DNA from: Enterobacter ludwigii
GTDB lineage: Bacteria; Pseudomonadota; Gammaproteobacteria; Enterobacterales; Enterobacteriaceae
Assembly (NCBI RefSeq): GCF_001750725.1
Contig: NZ_CP017279.1
Location: 3,720,001 to 3,784,000, forward strand
Length of the DNA: 64,000 bases
Direction: 5' to 3'
Shown: piece by piece, positions 1 through 8,412 of the stretch
Position numbering within the stretch: the stretch's first letter is position 1
Layout of the letters: each line of letters starts with the position of its first letter
The notes under the pieces: model-generated
The model's database searches: none
Seen by the model: the letters and a program-made list of their open reading frames with translations, nothing else
What the model was told of the DNA's origin: nothing
Made by a program: the position numbers and the translations under genes

Positions 1-2
1 GA

Positions 3-1019
3 GCAGTTAACCACCGCGTGCTGATCGGCCTGGATTATCAGGACCGTACCAATAACGTGACCGGCTACTACGGCGGTTTCCCGCCCATCGACGCGTTCCA
101 CCCGGTTTACGGTGCGAAACCGGATTACATCACCCAGTACAGCAAGGAAAAACATAAGCTGCGCCAGACCGGGTACTACCTGCAGGATCAGATGTCCATT
201 GACCGCTGGCGCCTGACGCTGGGCGGGCGTTATGACCAGGTAAGCGTGTCGAACGTTGATAACGTTAACCATACCCGCAGCGACCTGGATAAGAACAACG
301 TCAGCAGCCGCGCGGCGTTGCTGTATCTGTTTGATAACGGTGTCGCGCCGTACGTCAGCTACTCCACGGCCTTTACGCCGACCAGTTTCGCCGATGAGCA
401 GGGCAACATTCTGGACCCGATGAAAGGCAAGCAGTGGGAAGCGGGCGTGAAGTATGAACCCGAGGGGATGAACAGCCAGTTCAGCGCCTCGGTGTTCCGC
501 ATCAACCAGAAGAATATCGCCACCAAAGAGGAGCCGACCGATCCGTACCGTTCCATCGGTGAGATCGAGTCCGAGGGCGTTGAGCTGGAAGCGGTGGGTC
601 AACTGACCGACAGCCTGCGCATGCAGGCGGCGTACACCTATACCGACATTCGCTACAAGAAGAGCAGCCCGGAAGAGGAGGGCAAGCGCGCCGTCTATGC
701 GCCGCGGAATATGGCCAGTGCCTGGCTCAGCTACGACGTGAAAACGGGCCCGCTGGACGGCCTGACCGTCGGCTCCGGCGTTCGTTACGTCAACGGCATT
801 ACCAGCGATCGCCAGAACACCCATACGCTGCCGTCGTATACGCTGGTGGATATGGTGGTGGGGTATGACCTGTCGAAGGTGGGGCTCACGGGCATGAGCG
901 CGCAGCTGAACGTCAATAATCTGACCGATAAACGCTATGTGGCGGCGTGTAACTCGCTCTCCTACTGCTATTTCGGCGCGGAACGCAGTATCGTTGGCAG
1001 CGTTTCATGGACGTTTTAA
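3..1019 (+). CDS. TonB-dependent siderophore receptor, C-terminal part (FhuA/FoxA type)
   Basis: The reading frame is open to the left edge, so the signal peptide, TonB box and plug domain lie outside the window. About 338 residues of the outer-membrane beta-barrel are seen. They show alternating aromatic strands, the typical stretch with VSYSTAFTP, and a last strand ending SVSWTF with terminal Phe, the usual BAM recognition signal. A Cys pair in the last loop region (AACNSLSYCYFGAER) matches the FhuA/FoxA hydroxamate-siderophore receptor family. The protein would import a ferric siderophore, probably a ferrioxamine or ferrichrome type, using TonB energy. The exact ligand cannot be told from this half. 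No partner transport gene follows; the next gene is convergent. Confidence 0.85.
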   Translation, partial: AVNHRVLIGLDYQDRTNNVTGYYGGFPPIDAFHPVYGAKPDYITQYSKEKHKLRQTGYYLQDQMSIDRWRLTLGGRYDQVSVSNVDNVNHTRSDLDKNNVSSRAALLYLFDNGVAPYVSYSTAFTPTSFADEQGNILDPMKGKQWEAGVKYEPEGMNSQFSASVFRINQKNIATKEEPTDPYRSIGEIESEGVELEAVGQLTDSLRMQAAYTYTDIRYKKSSPEEEGKRAVYAPRNMASAWLSYDVKTGPLDGLTVGSGVRYVNGITSDRQNTHTLPSYTLVDMVVGYDLSKVGLTGMSAQLNVNNLTDKRYVAACNSLSYCYFGAERSIVGSVSWTF

Positions 1020-1030
1020 GTCAGTGACAG

Positions 1031-1060
1031 TGCCGGGCGGCGGTGACGCCTTGCCCGGCC
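1031..1060. repeat. REP-like palindrome
   Basis: GCCGGGC and GCCCGGC arms (1032-1038 and 1053-1059) flank a GGCGGTGACGCC core, the classic REP layout. It lies between the convergent receptor and yjiR genes and may act as their shared 3' hairpin. No T-run follows. Confidence 0.6.
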
Positions 1061-1085
1061 TGGTGGAGGAGGGCATCAGGCCGCA

Positions 1086-2501
1086 CTACTCCTCCATCGC
1101 AATCACAATTGCCTCACCCATCTTCTTCAGCGCCTCGCGATGCTTCTCCGTTGGCGGTAACGCAACGTTGATCCGCAGGCAGTTGCGGTACTTGCCGGAC
1201 GCAGAGAACAGCGACCCGGCTGCCGCCTGGATCTTCAGCCGGCACAGCTGCTTGCTGACGCACACCATGTCGACATTTTCCGGTAACTCCACCCACAGCA
1301 AAAAACTGCCCTGCGGGCGCGTCACGCAGATCTCCGCCGGAAAGTACTGCCGCACCCAGCAGGTATAGGTTTCCATATTCTGCTGATAAATCTGGCGCAT
1401 ACGGCGAACGTGACGATGATAATGGCCGTCGCGAATAAACGCCGCCACCGCCATCTGCGTTCCCGGCACGTTAAAGCCGCCTGCGGCGTATTTCATGTGC
1501 ATCACCCGGTCGTAATAGCGCCCCGGCACAATCCAGCCGACGCGCAGGCCCGGTGCCACGGTCTTGGTAAACGAGCTGCACAGGAGTACGCGGCCATCAA
1601 TGTCCATGGAGTGAATGGTGCGCGGGCGCGGGTATTCCGCCGCCAGCTCGCCGTAAATATCATCCTCCACGATCACGATATCGTGCCGCTGGGCAAGAGC
1701 CAGCACCTGCTTCTTCCGCGCTTCCGGCATGATAAAACCCAGCGGGTTATTGCAGTTGGGCACCAGGATCACCGCTTTAATGGGCCACTGCTCCAGCGCC
1801 AGCTCTAACGCTTCAATGCTGATCCCGGTTTCGGGATCGGTGGGAATTTCGATGGCTTTGATGTTGAACCCGCGCAGCATCTGCATGGTGCCGTGAAACG
1901 ACGGGGATTCCACGGCCACAATATCGCCCGGTTTGCATATCGAGAGCAGGGCAATCGACAGCGCGCCGTGGCAGCCATTGGTGATGACAATCTCATTCGC
2001 GGCCACGGTAGAGCCGCCGTCCAGCATCAGCCGTGCGATCTGCTCGCGCAGCTCGAGCCGACCGTCGAGCACGTCATAGCTCAGCATCTCGCCCGGGTTG
2101 TGCTGCGCGATGCGGCTCATTTCGCGCCACAGCGGTTTCAGGCTCGGTTGATTGACGTCCGGCGAGCCGCCGCCAAAGGAGATCATCTCTTTGTCGGCAC
2201 GGGCATCCAGCAGCATCATCACTTCATCCCACTGGGTGACGTCTACCGGACGCTGCACCGGACGCGTCATTGCCGGTACGGGCGGCATGGCCTTACGTTG
2301 CGAGACAAAATAGCCGGAGCGTGGCTGAGGCGTGATCAGCTGCAGATTTTCGAGGATCTGGTAGGCCTGCTGTATGGTGCTGATGCTAACGCCATGCTCC
2401 TGGCTCAGCGCGCGCACCGACGGCAGACGTTCACCGCTGCGATACAGTCCTTGTTGAATGCGTTCCGCCAGAAGGTTGGCGAGATGTTGGTAGCGCGTCA
2501 T
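1086..2501 (-). CDS. yjiR: MocR-type regulator: GntR winged helix fused to PLP aminotransferase-like domain
   Basis: The protein has 471 residues, the size of E. coli YjiR, and opens with the same MTRYQHLA sequence. Residues 1-70 form a GntR winged helix (RLPSVRALSQEHGVSISTIQQAYQ). The rest is a fold-type I aminotransferase-like domain with NNPLG near 252, the cofactor Asp in VEDD near 280, and the PLP lysine K313 in SSFTKT. Such proteins sense PLP or an amino-PLP adduct and control a neighbour, here most likely the divergent yjiS and/or yjiR itself. The start follows a good ribosome site (AAGGATACAGC). Repeated ATCTGTAT boxes in the yjiR-yjiS gap are candidate operators. The effector is unknown. 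Confidence 0.9.
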   Translation of the reverse strand: MTRYQHLANLLAERIQQGLYRSGERLPSVRALSQEHGVSISTIQQAYQILENLQLITPQPRSGYFVSQRKAMPPVPAMTRPVQRPVDVTQWDEVMMLLDARADKEMISFGGGSPDVNQPSLKPLWREMSRIAQHNPGEMLSYDVLDGRLELREQIARLMLDGGSTVAANEIVITNGCHGALSIALLSICKPGDIVAVESPSFHGTMQMLRGFNIKAIEIPTDPETGISIEALELALEQWPIKAVILVPNCNNPLGFIMPEARKKQVLALAQRHDIVIVEDDIYGELAAEYPRPRTIHSMDIDGRVLLCSSFTKTVAPGLRVGWIVPGRYYDRVMHMKYAAGGFNVPGTQMAVAAFIRDGHYHRHVRRMRQIYQQNMETYTCWVRQYFPAEICVTRPQGSFLLWVELPENVDMVCVSKQLCRLKIQAAAGSLFSASGKYRNCLRINVALPPTEKHREALKKMGEAIVIAMEE

Positions 2502-2522
2502 GCTGTATCCTTTGTTTTCACC

Positions 2523-2623
2523 ATACAGATTGTAAAACCAGTACAGATTGCCGCAAAAAACGGCATGCAGATACAGTTTTAGCGGATCTGTATGTTAAAC
2601 AAAAGATGTTTTTGAATCTGTAT
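2523..2623. promoter_or_regulatory. Repeated ATCTGTAT/ATACAGAT boxes between yjiR and yjiS
   Basis: ATACAGAT lies at 2523-2530 and GTACAGAT at 2541-2548. The inverse form ATCTGTAT lies at 2586-2593 and 2616-2623. MocR regulators usually bind such repeats beside their own gene, so this is a likely YjiR operator region. That function is inferred. Confidence 0.5.
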
Positions 2624-2677
2624 TGTACGCCCTGAATTCCACGATGATAACGCTACTGGCACAGTGAGGAGAGCATC

Positions 2678-2839
2678 ATGGAATTTTACGAGAACCGTTC
2701 AAAACGTCCGTTTATTGTTTTTGTCTGGATCGGCAAAACGCTACGCAACTGGTACCGTATTCACCGCACCCGTCGCATCCTGAGCAAGATGAGTGACGAG
2801 CAGCTCAAGGATGTCGGGTTGTCGCGCTATGATGTGTAA
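2678..2839 (+). CDS. yjiS: DUF1127 family small protein YjiS
   Basis: The product is a 53-residue basic protein that starts MEFYENRSKRPF. It carries the DUF1127 signature near its end (ILSKMSDEQLKDVGLSRYDV). E. coli YjiS has the same length and an MEF-EN-R-K start, and also sits divergently beside yjiR. A good ribosome site (GTGAGGAGAGC) precedes the ATG. DUF1127 proteins are Arg/Trp-rich; some bind RNA or act in stress and phosphate metabolism in other bacteria, but the job of YjiS is not known to me. Its position across the boxed intergenic region suggests control by YjiR. Confidence 0.85.
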   Translation: MEFYENRSKRPFIVFVWIGKTLRNWYRIHRTRRILSKMSDEQLKDVGLSRYDV

Positions 2840-2858
2840 GCGGGCAGGGTCGGCGCTG

Positions 2859-2886
2859 GCCGGGTAAGGAGAAACCCCTACCCGGC
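2859..2886. repeat. REP-like hairpin
   Basis: GCCGGGTA (2859-2866) and TACCCGGC (2879-2886) form a perfect 8-bp stem between the convergent yjiS and DUF4282 genes. It lacks a T-run, so it is a REP remnant or a weak terminator. Confidence 0.5.
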
Positions 2887-2898
2887 GCAACGGAGAGA

Positions 2899-3153
2899 TT
2901 ATTCGACTGATTTCACCGCGGTGTTTTCAGCGATGCGGCGCAGATATTCGTTATTCTTAAACGCAACCATGATCAGTTCGAACGTCACGCGACAGCCGAT
3001 CAGGCTGAAAATCATCCCGATAAATCCGGTGATCAGATGGTCGGTAAACATGGAATACACGCCGGCAATCAAAATCACCAGCATGACGATCCAGTAGAAG
3101 AAGACCAGCACGCGTGGCGTTAATAAGTAGTCAAATCCCAGAATGGCTTTCAT
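2899..3153 (-). CDS. DUF4282-like small inner membrane protein
   Basis: The product has 84 residues. The start at 3153 follows AAGGAAAAGAAA, a clear ribosome site; an 11-codon upstream extension has none. Two hydrophobic segments are visible (about 15-37 and 44-65), then a basic tail (FKNNEYLRRIAEN). The pattern fits DUF4282, a family of small two-helix membrane proteins of unknown function. It is transcribed away from the upstream MocR gene, 81 bases past that gene's stop, and could be its operon partner. No catalytic residues can be assigned. Confidence 0.7.
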   Translation of the reverse strand: MKAILGFDYLLTPRVLVFFYWIVMLVILIAGVYSMFTDHLITGFIGMIFSLIGCRVTFELIMVAFKNNEYLRRIAENTAVKSVE

Positions 3154-3234
3154 TTTCTTTTCCTTAGAAATATAAAAAAGGCTCAAGATTGTATCTTTAT
3201 CACGTTCTTTTATGGCGTGGATAGCTATCTGATT

Positions 3235-4623
3235 TCAGAGTAGTAATTCCAGCGTTTCTTGTTTTGGCCTTTCAAGTAGTGCCACCGCTTCCTGATACGT
3301 GCGCACGTTGTTATAGCCCATCACCAGTCCGTAACGCTTGCCGGAGCCGCGATACCACTCCGAGAGCGCGTTAACCTGCAGCTGCTGCGCTTGCCAGCAG
3401 TGCGCGATTTCCCGGTCACAACTCCCCTTCGAAAGGAATGCCACGATGTGCATCCCACCGTCGTTTTGCTCGGTGAAAAACAGGTCGCCATACACCTCCT
3501 GTAAAGCCTTAATCATCCACTCCCGCCGGGTCTGATACAGGGCCCGCATCTTCTTAAGATGTCGGAAAAAATGGCCTTCGTTGAGAAAGGCGGTGAGGAT
3601 CTTTTGCGTCAGCACCGGCTGGCCGCTGGTGACGATGTCCGCGCAGTCGGTAAAGGCCCCGAGGGTGCTGGCGGGCATCACCACGTAGCCCATGCGCAGC
3701 GACGGCATAATGGTTTTGCTGAAGGTGCCCATAAAAATGACCCGGTCGTGCCGGTCGAGGCTTTTTAGCGACGGCAGCACCTTGCGGGTGTAGTGAAATT
3801 CCCCGTCGTAGTCATCCTCAATAATCCAGGCCTCGTTCTGACTCGCCCAGTCGAGAAGCTGTTGTTTACGCGGCAGAGAGAGGGTGACCGCCAGCGGGCT
3901 CTGGTGCGACGGGGTGACGATGGCGAAGCGGGCATCGCGATGGTGGCGCAGCAGGTATTCCGTATCGATCCCGGCGCGATCGACCGGCACGGTGTGCAGG
4001 CGCGGCACGATCCGCTTGAGCAACTGCTGGCCCATAAAGTAGCCCGGATCTTCAAACACCACCTTGTCGCTGCGGCTGGCCAGCGTATCGAGGATCAGGC
4101 GCAGGCTACCGCTGTAGCCGCTGGTGATCAGCACCTGCTCGGCAGTGCAGGCGAGCCCGCGTGAAATATTAAGGTAGCTGGCAATCGCCTGGCGCAGCGG
4201 ATACCAGCCCAGCACGGGCGGATTCAGCATCTCTTCCTGGCGCATGGCGCGCGTCGCCTGGCCTGAAAGCAGCAGCCATTTTTTATAGGGAAAGCTGTCG
4301 AGGGAGGGAATGCCGGGGCGCAGAAAACCTGCCCGTTCGCGCTGGCCGATCAGCGAGGCTGGAAGCGTGCCGGTGGTCTGCTCCGCAGGGGCGTGCTGCG
4401 CGGGCAGTAACAGGTCCGGATTGACCCGCGTGCCGCGTGCCCCCTGGCTTACCAGATACCCTTCGCCCGTCAGGATGGCGTAAGCGGTTTCAACGGTTTT
4501 GCGCGCCACCTTCAGCTCTTCCGCCAGCACGCGAATGGCGGGGACTTTGTCGCCAGGCTTTAGCACGCCACGCGTGATGTTGTCGCGATAGCGGGTATAA
4601 ATAGCGTGATAGCCCGGCTTCAT
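3235..4623 (-). CDS. MocR/PdxR-type transcriptional regulator with aminotransferase-like domain
   Basis: The protein has 462 residues. A GntR winged helix covers residues 1-75 (KVPAIRVLAEELKVARKTVETAYAIL). The PLP-binding domain follows, with the Asp of IIEDDYDGEF near 270 and the Schiff-base lysine K303 in GTFSKT. It is only distantly related to yjiR in this window, so the two are separate members of the family and not a recent duplicate. It faces a divergent carboxymuconolactone decarboxylase-like gene across a 102-base gap that holds a perfect inverted repeat. Control of that gene or of itself is the simplest reading. PdxR proteins control PLP synthesis, but no pdx gene is near, so I give no symbol. 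Confidence 0.8.
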   Translation of the reverse strand: MKPGYHAIYTRYRDNITRGVLKPGDKVPAIRVLAEELKVARKTVETAYAILTGEGYLVSQGARGTRVNPDLLLPAQHAPAEQTTGTLPASLIGQRERAGFLRPGIPSLDSFPYKKWLLLSGQATRAMRQEEMLNPPVLGWYPLRQAIASYLNISRGLACTAEQVLITSGYSGSLRLILDTLASRSDKVVFEDPGYFMGQQLLKRIVPRLHTVPVDRAGIDTEYLLRHHRDARFAIVTPSHQSPLAVTLSLPRKQQLLDWASQNEAWIIEDDYDGEFHYTRKVLPSLKSLDRHDRVIFMGTFSKTIMPSLRMGYVVMPASTLGAFTDCADIVTSGQPVLTQKILTAFLNEGHFFRHLKKMRALYQTRREWMIKALQEVYGDLFFTEQNDGGMHIVAFLSKGSCDREIAHCWQAQQLQVNALSEWYRGSGKRYGLVMGYNNVRTYQEAVALLERPKQETLELLL

Positions 4624-4659
4624 GTCCTACCTCGTTTGACGGTTTTTGTATCTTTTTAC

Positions 4660-4700
4660 TATGTCATTATCCGCGTAGATTGTCCTCATCGCATGACATA
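4660..4700. promoter_or_regulatory. Inverted repeat TATGTCAT / ATGACATA in a divergent promoter region
   Basis: TATGTCAT (4660-4667) and ATGACATA (4693-4700) are exact reverse complements, 25 bases apart. They lie between the MocR-type gene and the AhpD-like gene. This is a candidate operator for the former; the role is inferred. Confidence 0.4.
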
Positions 4701-4725
4701 TGCCGCACAAAAAAGAGGAAAGACA

Positions 4726-5205
4726 ATGAGCACTCGCGTCAACCACCATAAGATCACACCTGCCCTCGCCAACGCGCTGTCCAACCTGAGCATGGAAGTG
4801 GCGAAAACCTCTCTCGACCCGGCGCTGAAGCACCTGATCGACATTCGTGTCTCACAGCTGAACGGCTGTACCTTCTGCCTGGATATGCACTCGAAAGAGG
4901 CCAAAATCGCCGGAGAACGCGAGCTGCGCCTGTACCATCTGGCGGCATGGCGCGAGTCCCCTCTGTTCAGCGCCCGTGAGAAAGCGGCGCTGGCCTTCGC
5001 CGAAGCGCTGACGCAAATTAGCGTGCATGGCGTGAGCGATGCGCTCTACCGCAGCGTGGCGGAGCACTTCTCGGACGTGGAGATTTCAGAGCTGAACTTT
5101 GCCATTGTGGCGATCAACGCCTGGAACCGTCTGGGGATCACGTCCCGCATGGAGCCGGGCTCGCTGGACGCGGCTTACGGGCTGAACAAAGCTAACCTCG
5201 AATAA
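4726..5205 (+). CDS. AhpD-like / carboxymuconolactone decarboxylase family protein
   Basis: The product has 159 residues. The start at 4726 is chosen for its GAGGAAAGACA ribosome site; a longer upstream frame lacks one. The AhpD-core motif is intact: C48-x-x-C51-x-x-x-H55 in NGCTFCLDMHSKEAK. In alkylhydroperoxidase-like members this Cys pair reduces peroxides. Many single-domain members are of unknown substrate and are linked to oxidative stress. The gene is divergent from a MocR-type regulator, a pairing seen for this family. Its last 14 bases overlap the 3' end of the convergent LysR gene. Confidence 0.8.
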   Translation: MSTRVNHHKITPALANALSNLSMEVAKTSLDPALKHLIDIRVSQLNGCTFCLDMHSKEAKIAGERELRLYHLAAWRESPLFSAREKAALAFAEALTQISVHGVSDALYRSVAEHFSDVEISELNFAIVAINAWNRLGITSRMEPGSLDAAYGLNKANLE

Positions 5206-6094
5206 CCCCGCGCTCACGGATCATCGCCACCAGCGCCCGTAACCCTGGCGGGACGTGGCGATGCCCCGGATAGTACAAGCGCAGCCCGGCAAACGGCTGC
5301 GTCCAGTCGTTTAACACGCTCACCAGTTCCCCGCTTTCAAGCTCTTCCCGGATATACAGTTCCGGTAAAAACCCTATCCCTAATCCCGCCTTCACGGCCC
5401 GGATCGAGGCGAAGAGATCGGACGTGGCAAAGCGCGGCGGTACCGCCAGAGCGTACTGTTCCCCGTGACGCGCCAGCTCCCAGCGGTAGATCCCACCGTG
5501 CGCCATGCGCATACCGATCCCCTGATGTAAGAGCAGATCCTCCGGCGTGTGCGGCGTGCCGTGGCGGGCAAAGTAATCCGGCGTGGCGGTGACAAGCTGG
5601 CGGATCTCACCGGTCAGCGGCACGGCGATCATGTCCTGTGGCACGGATTCTTCAAGACGGATCCCGGCGTCGTAACCTTCCGCGACGATGTCGATCATTC
5701 GTGCTTCGCTTAGCGTCTCGACGCGCATTTTCGGGTAGCGGATCATAAAGTCGATCAGCAATTGATCCAGAAAGAGCGCACCGATATGGTTCGGTACGTT
5801 TAAGCGCAGGGTGCCGGCAGGTTCGCCGGTATCACTGTGGATCTCTTCGCTGGCCTGGCGTATCGCCTGCAGGGCCGGGCCAATACGCGCCACGTAGCGC
5901 TGCCCGGCGTCGGTAAGCGCCACGCTGCGGGTCGTGCGGTTAAACAGGCGCGTCTCCAGGCGGCTCTCCAGCCCGGCGATAGCGTTACTTACCGCCGTGG
6001 CGGACATGCCCAGCTCCTGTGCCGCACCGCGAAAACTGCCGCGCCGCACCACCGCCATGACCACTTCCAGCTCTGTCAGACCCGAACGATGCAT
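5192..6094 (-). CDS. LysR family transcriptional regulator
   Basis: The protein has 300 residues, standard for the family. The N-terminal winged helix-turn-helix (about 5-65) reads [40 protein letters not shown] periplasmic-binding-protein-like effector domain follows (about 90-295). The sub-type with NRTTR and the [14 protein letters not shown] stretch resembles LysR members that control nearby oxidoreductases. It is divergent from an aldehyde dehydrogenase gene with a 100-base gap, so that gene is its likely target. An AGGATAATCT ribosome site supports the start. The inducer is unknown. Confidence 0.85.
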   Translation of the reverse strand: MHRSGLTELEVVMAVVRRGSFRGAAQELGMSATAVSNAIAGLESRLETRLFNRTTRSVALTDAGQRYVARIGPALQAIRQASEEIHSDTGEPAGTLRLNVPNHIGALFLDQLLIDFMIRYPKMRVETLSEARMIDIVAEGYDAGIRLEESVPQDMIAVPLTGEIRQLVTATPDYFARHGTPHTPEDLLLHQGIGMRMAHGGIYRWELARHGEQYALAVPPRFATSDLFASIRAVKAGLGIGFLPELYIREELESGELVSVLNDWTQPFAGLRLYYPGHRHVPPGLRALVAMIRERGVIRG

Positions 6095-6194
6095 AGATTA
6101 TCCTGAAAATCGAAACAACCCTTGCAGCATAGCGTGGATTATCGCAACGGAGAAGCCGTGCCAGACTGTGTCCATACAGCCTGAGGAGGTTTAT

Positions 6195-7610
6195 ATGCAC
6201 AACATCGAACAGATCTTTATCAACGGCGAATTTGTTACCCCGCACGGCACCGAACGTTTTGATTTATACAATCCGGCGACGGCGCGGGTGATTGGCCAGG
6301 TTCGCCTGGCCGATGAGGTAGACGCTGAGCATGCCATCGCGGCCGCGAAAGCGGCATTTCCGGCATGGTCGCAAACCCCCCGACAGGAACGCATTGCCGC
6401 GCTGAAACGCATGCATGCCGCCGTTGCCGCCCGTCATGACGCGCTGCTGGACGCGGTGATTGAAGAGTACGGCGCGCCAGCCTCGCGCTCGGCGTGGATG
6501 GCCCGCTACCCGGCAGATGTCATTGCCCAGGCCATCGAGGCGCTGGAAGCCTTTGAGTTTGTGACCACGGCGGGGGCGGCAACGGTGCAGATGACGCCGC
6601 TTGGTGTCGCCGGGCTTATTACCCCGTGGAACAGCGACGCGGGGTTTATCTGCGGCAAACTGGCGGCTGCGCTCGCGGCGGGCTGCACGGCGGTGATTAA
6701 ACCGAGCGAGATGAGCGCGCTGCAAACCCGCATTGTCACCGAGGCGCTGCGCGATGCCGGGTTACCGCCGGGCGTGTTTAACATTGTCACCGGACGGGGC
6801 GATACGGTCGGTGAGACCCTCAGCCGCCATCCGGACGTGGCGAAAATTTCGTTTACCGGTTCGACCGTTACCGGCAAAGCGATACTGCGCAACGCGGCGG
6901 AGAGTGTTAAGCGGGTGACGCTGGAGTTAGGCGGTAAATCGCCGACGATCCTGCTCGATGATGTCGATTTGGCGCAGGCTATCCCGCTGGTGGTGCAGGC
7001 CGGGTTTATGAACAGCGGGCAGGCGTGCGTGGCCGGAACGCGCATTCTGGTACCGCAGTCGCGTAAGGCGGAAATCGAAACTGCTCTGGCGCAGGCCGTC
7101 GCGGCCGTGAAATCTGGCGATCCGCGGGATAACGCGACAGAAATTGGCCCGATGGTCAGTGAAAAACAGTGGCTGCGGGTGCAGGGCTATATCCGTAAAG
7201 GCCTCGACGAGGGGGCAAACCTGCTGGTGGGGGGGGAAGGGCGTCCAGAAGGCACGCAGGACGGCTGGTTTGTGCGCCCGACGCTGTTTGCTGACGTCAC
7301 TAACCAGATGGCGATTGCCCGGGAAGAGATCTTCGGCCCGGTACTGTGTGTGCTCCCTTATCAGGACGAGGCCGAAGCCGTCGCCATTGCCAACGACACC
7401 GAGTATGGCCTGAGTGCGATGGTGCTGGGCAGGGATGTCGAACGTGCGCGTCGCGTGGCGCAGCAGATTGTCGCGGGCCGCGTGCTGGTGAACACGCTGG
7501 CCCATGAGCCTAAAGCGCCGTTTGGCGGGTTCAGGCACTCCGGCGTGGGGCGTGAGATGGGCGAGTGGGGGATCCGCGCGTTTATGGAGCCGAAGTCGAT
7601 TCTGGGATAA
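6195..7610 (+). CDS. NAD(P)-dependent aldehyde dehydrogenase family protein
   Basis: The product has 471 residues. The start at 6195 sits after a strong GAGGAGGTTTAT site; an upstream extension overlaps the lysR promoter and is not credible. The fold is a standard aldehyde dehydrogenase. PWN near 146 belongs to the oxyanion hole, E244 in LELGGKSP is the general base, and C278 in [12 protein letters not shown] is the nucleophile. FGPVL is present near the dimer region. It should oxidise an aldehyde to a carboxylate in the cytoplasm. The substrate cannot be named from sequence. The divergent LysR gene is the likely regulator. Confidence 0.85.
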   Translation: MHNIEQIFINGEFVTPHGTERFDLYNPATARVIGQVRLADEVDAEHAIAAAKAAFPAWSQTPRQERIAALKRMHAAVAARHDALLDAVIEEYGAPASRSAWMARYPADVIAQAIEALEAFEFVTTAGAATVQMTPLGVAGLITPWNSDAGFICGKLAAALAAGCTAVIKPSEMSALQTRIVTEALRDAGLPPGVFNIVTGRGDTVGETLSRHPDVAKISFTGSTVTGKAILRNAAESVKRVTLELGGKSPTILLDDVDLAQAIPLVVQAGFMNSGQACVAGTRILVPQSRKAEIETALAQAVAAVKSGDPRDNATEIGPMVSEKQWLRVQGYIRKGLDEGANLLVGGEGRPEGTQDGWFVRPTLFADVTNQMAIAREEIFGPVLCVLPYQDEAEAVAIANDTEYGLSAMVLGRDVERARRVAQQIVAGRVLVNTLAHEPKAPFGGFRHSGVGREMGEWGIRAFMEPKSILG

Positions 7611-7616
7611 CCGTTT

Positions 7617-7641
7617 GTCGCCCTCCCGGGAAGCGGGCGAC
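7617..7641. terminator. Hairpin after the aldehyde dehydrogenase gene
   Basis: GTCGCCC (7617-7623) and GGGCGAC (7635-7641) form a 7-bp stem six bases past the stop codon. No good T-run follows, so this may be a weak or Rho-aided terminator, or a dispersed palindrome. Confidence 0.4.
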
Positions 7642-7718
7642 AATACTTCGCCCTTCACCGAAGCATCCGCATTTTCTTTCCTGCATGCTCTCCGCACCCT
7701 CACAACGGAGAGACAACC

Positions 7719-8042
7719 ATGATTGCAGTCCTTTTCGAAGCCCAGGCCGCGCCTGCCCACCAGGCGCGTTACCTGCAGCTCGCAGCCGAACTCAAGCCCC
7801 TGCTGGCGGATATCGACGGGTTTATTGATATCGAGCGTTTTCAGAGCCTGACCACCGACGGCAAAATTCTCTCCCTCTCCTGGTGGCGGGATGAAGAAGC
7901 GGTCCGCCGCTGGAAGCAGAACGTCTTTCATCAGGCGGCGCAGAGGGAGGGGCGGGAGGCCATCTTTACCTACTACCGCATTCGGGTGGCGCAGGTGGTG
8001 CGGGAATACGCCTCAGAAACCGGAGGGCGTGCGGATGTATGA
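7719..8042 (+). CDS. Antibiotic biosynthesis monooxygenase (ABM) family protein
   Basis: The product has 107 residues and reads as one ABM ferredoxin-like fold: N-terminal strand MIAVLFEAQ, central GFIDIERFQSL, then ILSLSWWRDEEAVRRWKQNVFHQAAQREG and a last strand. Family members are small dimeric oxygenases or dehydratase-like enzymes acting on quinones and related aromatics (YgiN is one), and several are of unknown role. An ACAACGGAGAGACAACC leader gives a strong ribosome site. Its stop overlaps the next gene by 8 bases, so the two are probably translated together. The conserved ABM Trp and His residues are present. Confidence 0.8.
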   Translation: MIAVLFEAQAAPAHQARYLQLAAELKPLLADIDGFIDIERFQSLTTDGKILSLSWWRDEEAVRRWKQNVFHQAAQREGREAIFTYYRIRVAQVVREYASETGGRADV

Positions 8043-8412
8043 CGTTCATGTGAATTTCGACGCTACGCCAGGGGAACTGGCGCGATTTGGCCAGCTGCTG
8101 GGGCGCAATGGTGTGGGGCTGGAGGGCGGCGGCGTGTTTGGTACCGAAGCCCATTTCCTGGTGGAAGAGGGCGAAAAAGCCCGTCGCGTGCTGCTTGAGG
8201 GCGGGTTTAACGTCCGATCAGTCCGTAAACCGCTGATCAGAAAACTGCAGCAGGCGCGTCCCGGTGAGCTGGGCGAGATTGCCGCGGCGTTAGCGGCTCA
8301 CGGTGTGTCTGTACTGACCCAGTACAGCGACCATGCGAATCACCTCATTCTGCTGACGGATAATGATAAGCTGGCGGCAGAGATCACCAGACCATGGGCA
8401 GTCAATGCTTAA
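8035..8412 (+). CDS. ACT-domain-like amino acid-binding protein
   Basis: The product has 125 residues. The start at 8035 overlaps the end of the ABM gene by 8 bases, with GGAGGGCGTGCGG as ribosome site. The sequence looks like two ACT-type beta-alpha-beta repeats. The first half carries GELARFGQLLGRNGVGLEGGGVF, the second GELGEIAAALAAHGVSVLTQYSDHANHLILLTD. ACT domains bind amino acids or other small ligands and often control enzymes allosterically. With no catalytic domain attached, this may be a sensor partner of the ArsR-type regulator whose start overlaps its last 8 bases. The ligand is unknown. Confidence 0.7.
   Translation: MYDVHVNFDATPGELARFGQLLGRNGVGLEGGGVFGTEAHFLVEEGEKARRVLLEGGFNVRSVRKPLIRKLQQARPGELGEIAAALAAHGVSVLTQYSDHANHLILLTDNDKLAAEITRPWAVNA

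Noticed and set aside
1086..4623. Recent duplication of the two MocR-type genes
   Set aside because: They share only family motifs; the sequences around the PLP lysine and the DNA-binding helix differ widely.
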